Shown piece after piece: positions 1-11,195 of a stretch of 64,000 nt of DNA. A model generated the notes under the pieces. It saw nothing but the letters and a program-made list of their open reading frames with translations, did not search any database and was not told where the DNA came from. The DNA is from Xanthobacteraceae bacterium (GTDB lineage: Bacteria > Pseudomonadota > Alphaproteobacteria > Rhizobiales > Xanthobacteraceae). The position numbers were made by a program, and so were the translations under genes. The stretch covers positions 20,182 to 84,181 of the forward strand of contig JALHMF010000010.1 of NCBI GenBank assembly GCA_022844205.1, in the 5' to 3' direction. Position 1 is the stretch's first letter. The number at the start of each line of letters is the position of its first letter.

Positions 1-1
1 C

Positions 2-3244
<3,243 letters not shown>

Positions 3245-3379
3245 CTGTACCGCTTGCCCCGGCGGCGACGGGGGTGTTCGTTTTTGTTCCGCAGTCGCCG
3301 CACCGGATGGACCGGAGCGAGACTGCGGTTTTTGAGTCTCTCGTCCGGGGTTTTTCCCGGCGAGCCTGGAGAGAAGAAG

Positions 3380-3853
3380 ATGGAAAAGATCCCGATGACG
3401 GCGTCCGGTTTTGCCGCCCTCGAGGCCGAATTGCGCGAACGGCAGACCGTCGAGCGCCCGCGCATCATTCAGCAGATCACCGAGGCCCGCGGCCACGGCG
3501 ACCTGTCGGAGAACGCCGAATATCATGCCGCGAAGGAATCGCAGTCGCTCAACGAAGGCCGCATCGCGGAGCTTGAGGACAAGATTTCGCGCGCCGAAGT
3601 GATCGACGTGTCCAAGCTCTCGGGCGACACCATCACGTTTGGCGCGAGCGTAACACTCATGGACGAAGATACCGACGAGAAAAAAGCCTGGCATATCGTC
3701 GGCGAAACGGAAGCCGACGCCAAGGCCGGACGTATTTCCATTACTTCGCCATTGGGCCGCGCGCTGATCGGCAAGAAGAAGGGCGCATCGGTCGAAGTGA
3801 ACACGCCGAAGGGCGCCAAGGGCTACAAGGTACTCAAGATCGACTGGCTCTGA
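3380..3853 (+). CDS. greA: transcription elongation factor GreA
   Basis: Binds the secondary channel of stalled, backtracked RNA polymerase and stimulates cleavage of the transcript 3' end. The 157-residue product has the family length. It starts [18 protein letters not shown] and contains the conserved coiled-coil motif [17 protein letters not shown], whose acidic tip residues provide the cleavage activity, followed by a C-terminal FKBP-like domain ending [12 protein letters not shown] chose ATG 3380 because it matches the family start and has a purine-rich GGAGAGAAGA just upstream; the frame is open further upstream, but that part looks non-coding. It lies directly after carB, an order common in Bradyrhizobium relatives. 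Confidence 0.95.
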   Translation: MEKIPMTASGFAALEAELRERQTVERPRIIQQITEARGHGDLSENAEYHAAKESQSLNEGRIAELEDKISRAEVIDVSKLSGDTITFGASVTLMDEDTDEKKAWHIVGETEADAKAGRISITSPLGRALIGKKKGASVEVNTPKGAKGYKVLKIDWL

Positions 3854-3907
3854 TTGGCTCGATCCAAAGGAATGGAAATTGGCTGGGTACTGACCTGGCC
3901 AATTTTT

Positions 3908-4645
3908 TTAGCGAGAGATGCAACCGCCCAGCGCTTCGCATTTGAAACCGCGGGCGGCGCAGCCCGCGATGGCCTCCCGCGCGCTGGAGCCTATATAATA
4001 ACCTTGCTGATCTTGGTCATTCATGCCGCTAGCGATGTAGGCGCAGCCGCGATTGAACACGTGGACAACCTGGCAAGGGTATCTCGCGCCATAAAGCTCA
4101 AGCACGGATTCCATGCAGTTTGCATTGGCGACGCGTCTCGCTTCAGCTTCGGAAGGCTGATTGATGGAGCGTCCCAAGGCAATTCCCAATTCTCCCCATG
4201 TCCACGCCAATGCTCCCCAGCGCTCGCCTCCCTTCGGCGAATCCGGAGATTGCGATTGCGCGCCGGACGGAGCTCCTTTCCCCGCAACGGCCGGTCCTCC
4301 ACCGGAGCGCGTCACGCTGAGCGGAAAGCCGAGACTGTTGCGGCCTGTCATCGAGTTCCCGTCTCCGGACAGGCTGAGTGTGTCGGTCATTCGCAGATTG
4401 ATGGTCCAGTCCACCTGAATGCGGCCGGCTACGGGATCGATGCAGCGCCAAGTGCCCCCCTGCTTTTTTTCGGGAGCCGAGACTTGTCCGTTGGCGGTGA
4501 AGATCGTGCGATTGCCCGGAAAATAGACCCACGTTCCCGCGATCTGGCTGCAACGGCTCGCGGCGCTCAGGGATTTTCGGGGACAGGCAACGACTGAGAT
4601 CACCATCATGAAGGCAAGAATAACGAACAGGTATCGCTTTTTCAC
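3908..4645 (-). CDS. DUF4189-like secreted protein, probable lipoprotein
   Basis: Function unknown. The 245-residue product starts with a basic, then hydrophobic segment (KKRYLFVILAFMMVISVVAC). The VVAC box fits a lipobox, so a lipoprotein is possible; otherwise it is a Sec-exported protein. The C-terminal half (from WGALAWTWGELGIALGRS) has spaced cysteines and the small-residue pattern of DUF4189-type domains, which occur in secreted alphaproteobacterial proteins. I prefer the GTG start at 4645, which has GGAG eight bases upstream; a TTG three codons earlier is the alternative. It lies about 17 bases downstream of the TPR gene and is probably the second gene of that minus-strand operon. Confidence 0.7.
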   Translation of the reverse strand: MKKRYLFVILAFMMVISVVACPRKSLSAASRCSQIAGTWVYFPGNRTIFTANGQVSAPEKKQGGTWRCIDPVAGRIQVDWTINLRMTDTLSLSGDGNSMTGRNSLGFPLSVTRSGGGPAVAGKGAPSGAQSQSPDSPKGGERWGALAWTWGELGIALGRSINQPSEAEARRVANANCMESVLELYGARYPCQVVHVFNRGCAYIASGMNDQDQQGYYIGSSAREAIAGCAARGFKCEALGGCISR

Positions 4646-4662
4646 AGGCTGCAACTCCGCGC

Positions 4663-6381
4663 TTAGTTTTCTCGTACCGGCGGCTTCTCGAGCTGTTCCA
4701 GCCCGTAAAAGGCAACGATTGTACGGGCATTTGCATCAATGACCTTGGCGGCGGAAAAATCCGCCTGCGCCTTTGCCGTGTCTCCGAGTTGCTGCCACGC
4801 CAGCCCGCGTGCGTAGAGCAAGCCGGCATTCGTAAAGCCGTTGAGCAGCTCGTTAAAATCCGCAATCGCTTTGTGGAATTGCCCCAGCTTTAAAAAAGCG
4901 AACGGGCGGTGATACGGGATGCCGGGGAACACACTGAATTTCGCAGACTCTTCGCAGTCTTGCAAAGCCGCTTCCGCCTGGTTGGCCTGAAGCCGGACAA
5001 GGCAGCGGTCAAGCAATACGCGCTGCTTGCCTATTTTGGCTTTTACATCGTCCGCAGGCTTTGGAGACAGAATTTCGAGGGCGCGGTCCAGATCTGCAAT
5101 CGCGAGATCGAATTTTCGTTCGCTTCTGTAAATGGCGCTCCGCGCCGTCAGCCCGTCTATACCGTCCGGTTCAAGCCTGATGGCTTCGCCGTAATCCTGC
5201 AGGGCTCGCTCGAATTTCTGCTGCCATGCATAAGTAATGCCGCGCCCGATATGGGCTTTGGCGAGTTTCGGGTTGAGGTCGATCGCGCTATCAAAGCGCT
5301 CGATCGATTCATCCAGTTTCTTCTTCAACCGCAGCCGCTCGCCTTCCCGAACGTAGTAATCGGGCGCGTCCGCATCGAGCTTCACCGTCTCCGCAAAGTC
5401 GGCGAGCGCCCGCTCATTATTGCCTTTGGCCTTGTAGGCCTTGCCGCGGTAAAAATAGGCATATGCGTATTTCGGTTCGAGAAAAATATGATCGGTCATA
5501 TCCGCAATGGTTTTGTCGAAATCCCCCTTGCCGTAATGAGCCCGGCCACGATTGTAGATTGAGTCCGTATCAGTTGGATCGAGGCGAAGCGCTTCACTGT
5601 AATCGCGGATGGCGGCGTCGAACATTCCCTTCAAGCGAAAGGCTTGTGCCCGGTGGTAAAATGCCGAAGCGGATTTTGAATTCAGCCGAATTGATTGATC
5701 GAAATCGCGGATCGCAAGATCAAATTCTTCACGATTTGCATAGATGCGTCCCCGATTGTTGTAATAAAGTGCGTCATTCGGTGACAGTTTGATCGCTTGA
5801 TTTATATCCTTGAGCGCAAGCTCATCCTTGTCCATTCGCCAATGCAATAACGAGCGGTCGTTGTAATAGGTCGATTTGTTGGGGGCGAGGCGGATCGCGG
5901 AATCGATGTCGGCTAGCGCCTTATCCATCTCCTTTTTTTCATAGTTCAAGCGAGAACGGCTTGCGAGTGAAATTGGATCACGCGGGTTCATGCGGATCGC
6001 CTGATTTAGATCCTCAAGCGCTGAATCGTATTCCTTCTTCTCCATGTACGCGTAGCCGCGTGCCGCATAATGATCGCTGCTGGAGGGGTCGAGCCTGATC
6101 GCGTCATCGAAATCCGAGATGGCTGCATCGTATGCGCCGGTCTTGTTGTATTCGAGGCCGCGATTATAGTAGGCGACCGCCATATTGTGGTCGTCTTCCC
6201 TGCCACGATCGATGATGGCCGTGCATCCCTTTATTATTTGCTCAGGCGAGGTCGGATTTTTCGGGGCGCAGAGGGACCAGTCGCGGCTTTGCGCCGCCGC
6301 CGGCTCCAAGGGGGCCCCCAGAACAGCGAACAAACCCGTCACGAGAATCGCTTTTTGGAGGCGCGGCCAACCAATGCTCAT
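4663..6381 (-). CDS. secreted TPR-repeat protein
   Basis: A 572-residue protein with a signal peptide (cleavage likely after PAAAQS, near residue 31) followed by an almost uninterrupted array of 34-residue tetratricopeptide repeats, about twelve of them. The recurring form is YYNRGLEYNKTGAYDAAISD-like, then FDxAIRLDP. Such arrays are scaffolds for protein-protein contacts; periplasmic versions often help envelope assembly, but no partner can be read from the sequence. A short cysteine-containing module (SLCAPKNP...IIKGC) precedes the repeats. It is divergent from the exported protein at 6509 and probably leads an operon with the DUF4189-like gene. Confidence 0.85.
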   Translation of the reverse strand: MSIGWPRLQKAILVTGLFAVLGAPLEPAAAQSRDWSLCAPKNPTSPEQIIKGCTAIIDRGREDDHNMAVAYYNRGLEYNKTGAYDAAISDFDDAIRLDPSSSDHYAARGYAYMEKKEYDSALEDLNQAIRMNPRDPISLASRSRLNYEKKEMDKALADIDSAIRLAPNKSTYYNDRSLLHWRMDKDELALKDINQAIKLSPNDALYYNNRGRIYANREEFDLAIRDFDQSIRLNSKSASAFYHRAQAFRLKGMFDAAIRDYSEALRLDPTDTDSIYNRGRAHYGKGDFDKTIADMTDHIFLEPKYAYAYFYRGKAYKAKGNNERALADFAETVKLDADAPDYYVREGERLRLKKKLDESIERFDSAIDLNPKLAKAHIGRGITYAWQQKFERALQDYGEAIRLEPDGIDGLTARSAIYRSERKFDLAIADLDRALEILSPKPADDVKAKIGKQRVLLDRCLVRLQANQAEAALQDCEESAKFSVFPGIPYHRPFAFLKLGQFHKAIADFNELLNGFTNAGLLYARGLAWQQLGDTAKAQADFSAAKVIDANARTIVAFYGLEQLEKPPVREN

Positions 6382-6508
6382 ATTGTAGAATAGGACTTGA
6401 GTGCGGCGCGGCCTTGATGCACGTCAACCGGGCGTGGTTTTCCTCCCTTACTTCCAGTGTTAAAAAGTGCCTGATCAGCAAAAAATGCTGTTTAAAAGGA
6501 GGTCTGTG

Positions 6509-6955
6509 ATGACCCGCCGCGAATTCGTATTTGGATTGTCCGTCAGTGCGACTGCGCTCGCCGTGGCGATGTCACCGGACGCGGCATTCGCGCAGAGGCG
6601 TCCGGCGATCACTGTCGATGTGCGTCCGATCGAGTCTCGTTACGGCCGCGGCCCACAAAGCATCCTGCTGCAGCAGCGTTTGCAACAGAGCATGGCGCAG
6701 GCTTTCGCCGGCCGCTCCGTGCCGCCGATGACGGTGCGCATCTATCGGATGACCCTGGCGATCGGCGTTTACAGCCGCGGCGGCAGTGGCACCGATTATC
6801 TGGACGGCGAGATCATCGTGGGCGGCCGCTCGATTCCGATTCTCGTCACGCAAAATTCGGACTCTGCCGGCTACTGGCGTTCGCCGAATTTTGACGAATT
6901 GCGCGTGATCAGCCTCGCCGATGCCTTCGCCGGATGGGCGAAGCGGAAGGTGTAA
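6509..6955 (+). CDS. small exported protein with Tat-like signal
   Basis: A 148-residue product of unknown function. It begins MTRREFVFGLSVSATALAVA, a twin-arginine signal (RREF) with an AFA cleavage site near residue 28, so it is probably exported to the periplasm in a folded state. The mature part has no motif I recognise; it contains a Gln-rich stretch (LLQQRLQQSMAQ) and ends with a basic WAKRKV. I chose the ATG at 6509 because AAAAGGAGG lies just upstream, although the frame stays open to 6467. It is divergent from the TPR gene and followed by a palindromic repeat. Confidence 0.75.
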   Translation: MTRREFVFGLSVSATALAVAMSPDAAFAQRRPAITVDVRPIESRYGRGPQSILLQQRLQQSMAQAFAGRSVPPMTVRIYRMTLAIGVYSRGGSGTDYLDGEIIVGGRSIPILVTQNSDSAGYWRSPNFDELRVISLADAFAGWAKRKV

Positions 6956-6960
6956 GGTTT

Positions 6961-7082
6961 CCGTCATTCCGCAGGCCGAGCACAGCGATGCAGTCCGGAA
7001 TCCATAATCCCATAGAAAATAATTAAGGAATGTGTTTATGGATTCCGGGTTCGCGCGCTGCGCACGCGCCCCGGAATGACGG
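6961..7082. repeat. palindromic repeat, GTCATTCC family (gene-less copy)
   Basis: About 122 bp with perfect terminal inverted repeats CCGTCATTCC / GGAATGACGG and an inner inverted pair CCGGAATCCATAA / TTATGGATTCCGG. It fills the whole space between the exported protein and the Lrp regulator. It shares CAGTCCGGAATCCATAA with the element at 12735-13129, which carries a GIY-YIG gene in its centre. Confidence 0.85.
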
Positions 7083-7547
7083 CTACTCCAGCGGGACGCT
7101 CGCTTCGTCCTTGGAGCGGCGGAGCGTGAGGGCGGTCTTCACGTTGCGTACATTGGGTGCGGCGGTCAGTTCCGACACGAATGCCTGAAACGCCGCAAGA
7201 TCGGGCGCCACGCATTTCAGGATGAAATCGGTTTCGCCCGACAGCATCCAGCATTCGCGCACGAACGGCATCTTGCGGATACGCTCCTCGAAAGCGTTGA
7301 GGTCGTTCTCGGCCTGGCTGCCAAGATTGACCATTGCGAAGGCGGTCAGCTCAAAGCCGAGCAATTTTTCGTCGAGCAGCGCGCGGTAGCCGCGAACGAT
7401 CCCGGCCTCTTCCAGCGCGCGCATGCGGCGCAGGCAAGGGGGCGCTGAAATGCCGACCCGGCGTGACAGTTCGACATTGGTAATGCGCCCGTCGCGCTGC
7501 AATTCGCTCAGGATTTTCCAGTCGATGGAATCAAGCCGGTCGCGCAT
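7083..7547 (-). CDS. Lrp/AsnC family transcriptional regulator
   Basis: A 154-residue DNA-binding regulator. An N-terminal helix-turn-helix (about residues 5-55: LDSIDWKILSELQRDG, then NVELSRRVGISAPPCLRR) is followed by a ligand-binding RAM domain (about 70-145). Members usually sense amino acids and form octamers. The start MRDRLDSIDW is the family start; the frame is open upstream to 7712 but without family similarity. It is divergent from trxB across 200 bases, an arrangement usual in Bradyrhizobium-like genomes, and may regulate itself and trxB, though nothing here proves that. Confidence 0.9.
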   Translation of the reverse strand: MRDRLDSIDWKILSELQRDGRITNVELSRRVGISAPPCLRRMRALEEAGIVRGYRALLDEKLLGFELTAFAMVNLGSQAENDLNAFEERIRKMPFVRECWMLSGETDFILKCVAPDLAAFQAFVSELTAAPNVRNVKTALTLRRSKDEASVPLE

Positions 7548-7747
7548 GGGATTTCCCGTTTCCCCGCTGGGGAATAGGCGCAGGGTGTATGCGCGGGGGC
7601 GTTCGCGCGCAAGCACCGTGCAGCCGAGTCGCGCCCATCGCGAGGCCGTGAACGGCAAATCCGGGTTTATCCAAAGGTACTTGCAAGCGGTTTGCACCTT
7701 CGGGCCGGACACGCCATATCTAGCCTCGACAGTTTTCGTTCGAGGGT

Positions 7748-8722
7748 ATGGAAATGGCGAGCGAGCATGTGCGTCTCGTGATCATCGGGTCGGGTCCGGC
7801 GGGCTATACGGCGGCGATCTATGCCGCGCGGGCTATGCTGGCGCCCGTATTGATCACGGGCCAGCAGCCCGGCGGCCAGCTCACCATCACCACCGACGTC
7901 GAGAACTATCCGGGCTTCGCCAAGGTCGTGCAGGGGCCGTGGCTGATGGAAGAAATGCGCCAGCAGGCCGAGCATGTTGGCACGCGCATCGTCAGCGATC
8001 ATGTTTCCAAGCTCGATCTCTCCAAGCGGCCGTTCCGGATGGAACTGGAATCCGGTGATGTATTCGTCGCCGACAGTGTCATCGTCTCGACCGGCGCGCA
8101 GGCGAAGTGGCTCGATCTGCCTTCCGAGCAGAAATTCCGCGGGGCGGGGGTTTCCGCCTGCGCCACCTGCGACGGCTTCTTCTTCCGCAACAAGGAAGTG
8201 CTGGTGGTGGGCGGCGGCAATACCGCGGTGGAGGAGGCGCTGTTCCTGACCAACTTTGCCACCAAGGTGACGATCGTGCACCGGCGCGATCATTTCCGCG
8301 CGGAACGCATCCTGCAGGATCGTCTGTTCAAGAATCCGAAGATCGAGGTGGTCTGGGACACGCAGGTCGATGAAATCCTCGGCGAGCAGTCGCCGCTGAA
8401 AGTGAATCGCGTGCGGCTGAAGAACGTGAAGACCGGCGCTACCACCGAGAAAAATTTTGACGGCGTATTCATCGCCATCGGCCATCAGCCGGCGACCGAA
8501 CTCGTGAAGGATCAGTTGAAGATGAAGCCGAACGGCTATGTCTGGACCGCGCCCGACTCCACCGCGACATCGGTGCCGGGCGTGTACGCGGCCGGCGACA
8601 TCACGGACGAAACCTACCGGCAGGCGGTGACGGCGGCTGGCATGGGCTGCATGGCCGCCCTCGAAGCGGAGCGTTTTCTCGCGGTGGAAGAAGCGGACCA
8701 CGGCAAGCAGGCGGCGGAATAA
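7748..8722 (+). CDS. trxB: thioredoxin-disulfide reductase
   Basis: Transfers electrons from NADPH through FAD and a redox-active disulfide to thioredoxin in the cytoplasm. The 324-residue protein has the FAD-binding GSGPAG motif at residues 14-19, the active-site pair Cys138-Ala-Thr-Cys141, the NADPH-binding GGGNTAVEEA just after it, and the C-terminal FAD motif GVYAAGDITD. ATG 7748 and ATG 7754 are both possible starts. A weak promoter-like pair (TTGCAC, then CATATC after 17 bases) lies about 50 bases upstream. The LysR gene lsrB follows within 35 bases, so the two are probably co-transcribed. Confidence 0.96.
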   Translation: MEMASEHVRLVIIGSGPAGYTAAIYAARAMLAPVLITGQQPGGQLTITTDVENYPGFAKVVQGPWLMEEMRQQAEHVGTRIVSDHVSKLDLSKRPFRMELESGDVFVADSVIVSTGAQAKWLDLPSEQKFRGAGVSACATCDGFFFRNKEVLVVGGGNTAVEEALFLTNFATKVTIVHRRDHFRAERILQDRLFKNPKIEVVWDTQVDEILGEQSPLKVNRVRLKNVKTGATTEKNFDGVFIAIGHQPATELVKDQLKMKPNGYVWTAPDSTATSVPGVYAAGDITDETYRQAVTAAGMGCMAALEAERFLAVEEADHGKQAAE

Positions 8723-8754
8723 GAATGCCTCTTTCCGGGGAAAAGCGGGGCGGG

Positions 8755-9645
8755 ATGGACTGGGACAAGCTGAAGATTTTTCACGTCGTCGCCGACGCCG
8801 GCAGTTTCACGCATGCCGGCGAAACGCTCGGGCTGTCGCAGTCGGCGGTGAGCCGCCAGATTTCCACGCTCGAACAGGAACTGAACGTGCCGCTGTTTCA
8901 CCGGCACGCGCGCGGCCTGATCCTGACCGAACAAGGCGAGCTTCTGTTCCGCACGGCGCATGAAGTGTTCATGAAGCTAGAAGCGGCGAAGACGATGCTC
9001 TCCGACAGCCGAGAGAAACCGAACGGCGAGTTGCGGGTAACGACGGCGCTCGGGCTAGGAAGCTATTGGTTATCTGCGAGACTTGGCGAGTTTCTCGATC
9101 TCTATCCGGACATCCGCATTCAGCTCATTCTCGCGGACGAGGAACTCGATCTCGGCATGCGCGAGGCCGATGTTGCCATTCGCCTGTGGCTGCCGGTGCA
9201 GCCCGATCTCGTGCAGCGGAAACTGTTCACCGTGCATTACCATGCTTATGCCTCGCCGGAGTACCTGAAGAAGCACGGCCATCCGCGCTCGCCGGAGGAA
9301 CTCGATGGCCACCGGATTCTCGCGATCGGCGGCCATGTGCCGCAATATTACGAGCGCTTGAACTGGCTTCGGGAAGCGGGCCGCAAGCCGGGCGATCCGC
9401 GCATGCCGGCACTCGTGGTGGATAACGTGGTGGCGCTGAAGGTTGCCTCCGAGCGCGGTGTCGGCATCGCGACGCTGCCGGATTTTCTGACGGAAAGCTC
9501 GAACGGACTGGTGCGGCTGTTTTCCGATTCGGAAGCGCCGACGCTGGATGCCTATTTCGTCTACCCCGAAGAACTGCGATCCGTGGCGCGCGTGCAGGTC
9601 TTCCGCGATTTCCTGGTCGCGAAAGCGCAGCGCTGGAATTATTGA
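8755..9645 (+). CDS. lsrB: LysR-family regulator, LsrB/VtlR orthologue by sequence type and position
   Basis: A 296-residue LysR-type regulator: winged helix-turn-helix at about residues 1-60 (MDWDKLKIFHVVADAGSFTH, then LSQSAVSRQISTLEQEL) and a periplasmic-binding-like effector domain at about 90-290. The position directly after trxB is that of LsrB of Sinorhizobium and VtlR of Brucella, which act in redox and sugar or virulence control and, in Brucella, activate an AbcR small RNA. A structured RNA of that kind follows this gene. I chose ATG 8755 (MDWDKLK) over ATG 8725 because conservation begins there and a G-rich ribosome-binding sequence lies just upstream. Confidence 0.88.
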   Translation: MDWDKLKIFHVVADAGSFTHAGETLGLSQSAVSRQISTLEQELNVPLFHRHARGLILTEQGELLFRTAHEVFMKLEAAKTMLSDSREKPNGELRVTTALGLGSYWLSARLGEFLDLYPDIRIQLILADEELDLGMREADVAIRLWLPVQPDLVQRKLFTVHYHAYASPEYLKKHGHPRSPEELDGHRILAIGGHVPQYYERLNWLREAGRKPGDPRMPALVVDNVVALKVASERGVGIATLPDFLTESSNGLVRLFSDSEAPTLDAYFVYPEELRSVARVQVFRDFLVAKAQRWNY

Positions 9646-9772
9646 TAAACTTTTTCGTGAGGCGCGTTCCTGCGCCGCATCATGCACAATCGTTGTCTGG
9701 TTTTTGCAGCCTTGCGCGCATGGCATGGCGGCTATGCGGTCTGCCCGCTAACTCGCACGCCATATAGGGTAG

Positions 9773-9898
9773 ATACTTCAGTCGTGTCTAAACGTCGCGC
9801 GCCACCTCCCCCCACTAAGCGCGACCGCCCGGATCTCCCTGGCAGACACCCGTCGAATGGCGGAACTCAAGCCGGGCCCTTGTGGCCCGGCTTTTATT
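9773..9898 (+). ncRNA. abcR: AbcR-like (alpha-r15 family) small RNA
   Basis: Directly seen: a helix GTGTCT (9784-9789) / AGACAC (9844-9849) encloses a 7-bp hairpin GTCGCGC (9794-9800) / GCGCGAC (9819-9825). The loop of that hairpin carries CCACCTCCCCCC, a strong anti-Shine-Dalgarno sequence. A second CTCCC lies at about 9835, and a perfect GC-rich terminator ends the unit. Known: AbcR RNAs repress many transporter mRNAs by pairing CUCCC motifs with ribosome-binding sites, and their genes lie next to the lsrB/vtlR LysR gene in Rhizobiales. The 5' end is inferred from a CATATA box at 9761-9766 with a poor -35, as expected of an activator-dependent promoter. No open frame of note overlaps it. 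Confidence 0.72.
9869..9898 (+). terminator. intrinsic terminator of the AbcR-like RNA
   Basis: Stem GCCGGGCC (9871-9878) pairs with GGCCCGGC (9884-9891), extended by two A-T pairs, with loop CTTGT, followed by TTTTATTTT. Confidence 0.88.
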
Positions 9899-9951
9899 TT
9901 GGGTTGACCCTCTCATCTTGTGGGAGAGGGTGGCTCAATGACCCTCACAGA

Positions 9952-10049
9952 GTCATTCCCCGCGAAAGCGGGGAATCCAGTAATCACTGAATCGAATTAT
10001 AATTGACGCCTGTGTTTACTGGATCGTCCGCTTTCGCGGACGATGACAA
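9952..10049. repeat. palindromic repeat, CGCGAAAGCG / ATCCAGTAA type
   Basis: Two hairpin halves: a left half with CCCCGCGAAAGCGGGG then AATCCAGTAA, and a right half TTACTGGAT then CGTCCGCTTTCGCGGACG, ending ATGACAA. Close copies lie at 11112-11194 and 23796-23878. A further short hairpin (CCCTCTCATCTTGTGGGAGAGGG) lies just before it at 9908-9930. Confidence 0.85.
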
Positions 10050-10074
10050 AGTGTGCGCCCGCACTGGTCATGGC

Positions 10075-11031
10075 TTAAATATACAGCTTCTCTTTTTCCA
10101 TGCCCTTGTAGAGATCGGCGACGAATTCGCCGTAACCGTTGAAGAGCAATGTCGGCACGCGATCGCCCTTGCCGATGACTTCTTCCGTCGCCTGGCTCCA
10201 GCGCGGATGCGCGACGGCGGGATTGACGTTCGCCCAGAAGCCGTATTCGCGTGCCTGCAAGGCTTCCCAGAATCCTTTCGGGCGCTGGTCGGTGAAGGTG
10301 ACGCGCGTGATCGATTTCAGGCTCTTGAAGCCGTACTTCCACGGCAACAAAAGGCGGATCGGCGCGCCGAATTGTTTCGGCAGCGGCTTGCCGTAGATGC
10401 CGGTCGCGATGAAGGCGAGTTCGTTATTTGCTTCCTCGACGGTGACGCCTTCGACATAGGGCCACGGATAGAAGAACGAACTGCGCTGGCCGGGCGCCAT
10501 TGCGGTGTCGAGAAAGGTCTCCATGCGGACATACTTCGCCTTGGAGAGGGGCTTTGCGAATGCCACGACTTTCGACATCGGGAAGCCGGTCCATGGCAGC
10601 GCCATCGACCACGCCTCGACGCAGCGCAGGCGAAGCAGGCGCTCTTCGAGCGGCATCGCCTTGATCAGGTCGTCGATGCCGACGGTGGTTTCCTTTTCAA
10701 CCATGCCGTCGATTTTGATGGTCCAGGGCCGCGTCTTCAGCATCTGCGCGCGGCTCGCGATCTGCTTGTCGCCGCCAAACTCATAAAAGTTATTGTAGTT
10801 GGACGAAATGTTTTCCGGCGTCAGCGGGCGATCGAGCGCGAACTTCTCGTTGCGCTTGGCGGGATAAAGCCCGGCGGTCGGGTCTTCCTGCGCATTTGCC
10901 TTGCGGGGCAGGGAGGCGGCCGCCGTCATTGCCGCGGCACCGGCCAGCAGCGTGCGGCGGTTCAGGAAAATATGTTCCGGCGTGGCCTGCGACTCGGGCA
11001 TTTCCCAGCCGCGGCGGCGAATGATGTGCAT
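10075..11031 (-). CDS. msrP: protein-methionine-sulfoxide reductase catalytic subunit MsrP (YedY)
   Basis: Periplasmic molybdopterin enzyme that reduces oxidised methionines in envelope proteins. The 318-residue protein has a Tat signal (NRRTLLAGAAAM, with cleavage near KANAQ) and the sulfite-oxidase-fold molybdopterin domain. The molybdenum-ligand cysteine is Cys137 in LRLRCVEAWSM; GFPMSKVVAF and LLLPWKYGFKS are further family motifs. The usual membrane haem partner MsrQ is not next to it; both neighbours are repeats, so MsrQ must be elsewhere or absent. AGAGGTCCC precedes the ATG. Confidence 0.94.
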   Translation of the reverse strand: MHIIRRRGWEMPESQATPEHIFLNRRTLLAGAAAMTAAASLPRKANAQEDPTAGLYPAKRNEKFALDRPLTPENISSNYNNFYEFGGDKQIASRAQMLKTRPWTIKIDGMVEKETTVGIDDLIKAMPLEERLLRLRCVEAWSMALPWTGFPMSKVVAFAKPLSKAKYVRMETFLDTAMAPGQRSSFFYPWPYVEGVTVEEANNELAFIATGIYGKPLPKQFGAPIRLLLPWKYGFKSLKSITRVTFTDQRPKGFWEALQAREYGFWANVNPAVAHPRWSQATEEVIGKGDRVPTLLFNGYGEFVADLYKGMEKEKLYI

Positions 11032-11111
11032 GGGACCTCTCCCGTTTTGTCAGCGCAGGGCTACCGCGCACCTGCATCACGGGCAAGTCAACAGGTTGTG
11101 GGTTCATTCCT

Positions 11112-11194
11112 GTCATGCCCCGCGCAAGCGGGGCATCCAGTAAACGCAAGCGTGTCAGCGATTACTGGATCGTCCGCTTTCGCGGACGATGACA
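11112..11194. repeat. palindromic repeat, CGCGAAAGCG / ATCCAGTAA type
   Basis: Left half GTCATGCCCCGCGCAAGCGGGG with ATCCAGTAAA; right half ATTACTGGATCGTCCGC then TTTCGCGGACGATGACAA. It ends two bases before the stop codon of the TetR gene and lies between the convergent ends of that regulon and the msrP promoter. Confidence 0.85.
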
Positions 11195-11195
11195 A

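Noticed and set aside
3245..3379. Terminator or attenuator between carB and greA
   Set aside because: GC-rich with short T runs, but no stem followed by a T tract that would convince me.
3854..4597. 247-codon plus-strand frame opposite the DUF4189-like gene
   Set aside because: The minus-strand frame has a signal peptide and a recognised domain; the plus-strand frame has neither.
7548..7747. Additional N-terminal part of the Lrp gene up to 7712
   Set aside because: The family start is at 7547, and the extension shows no similarity and lies in the promoter region of trxB.
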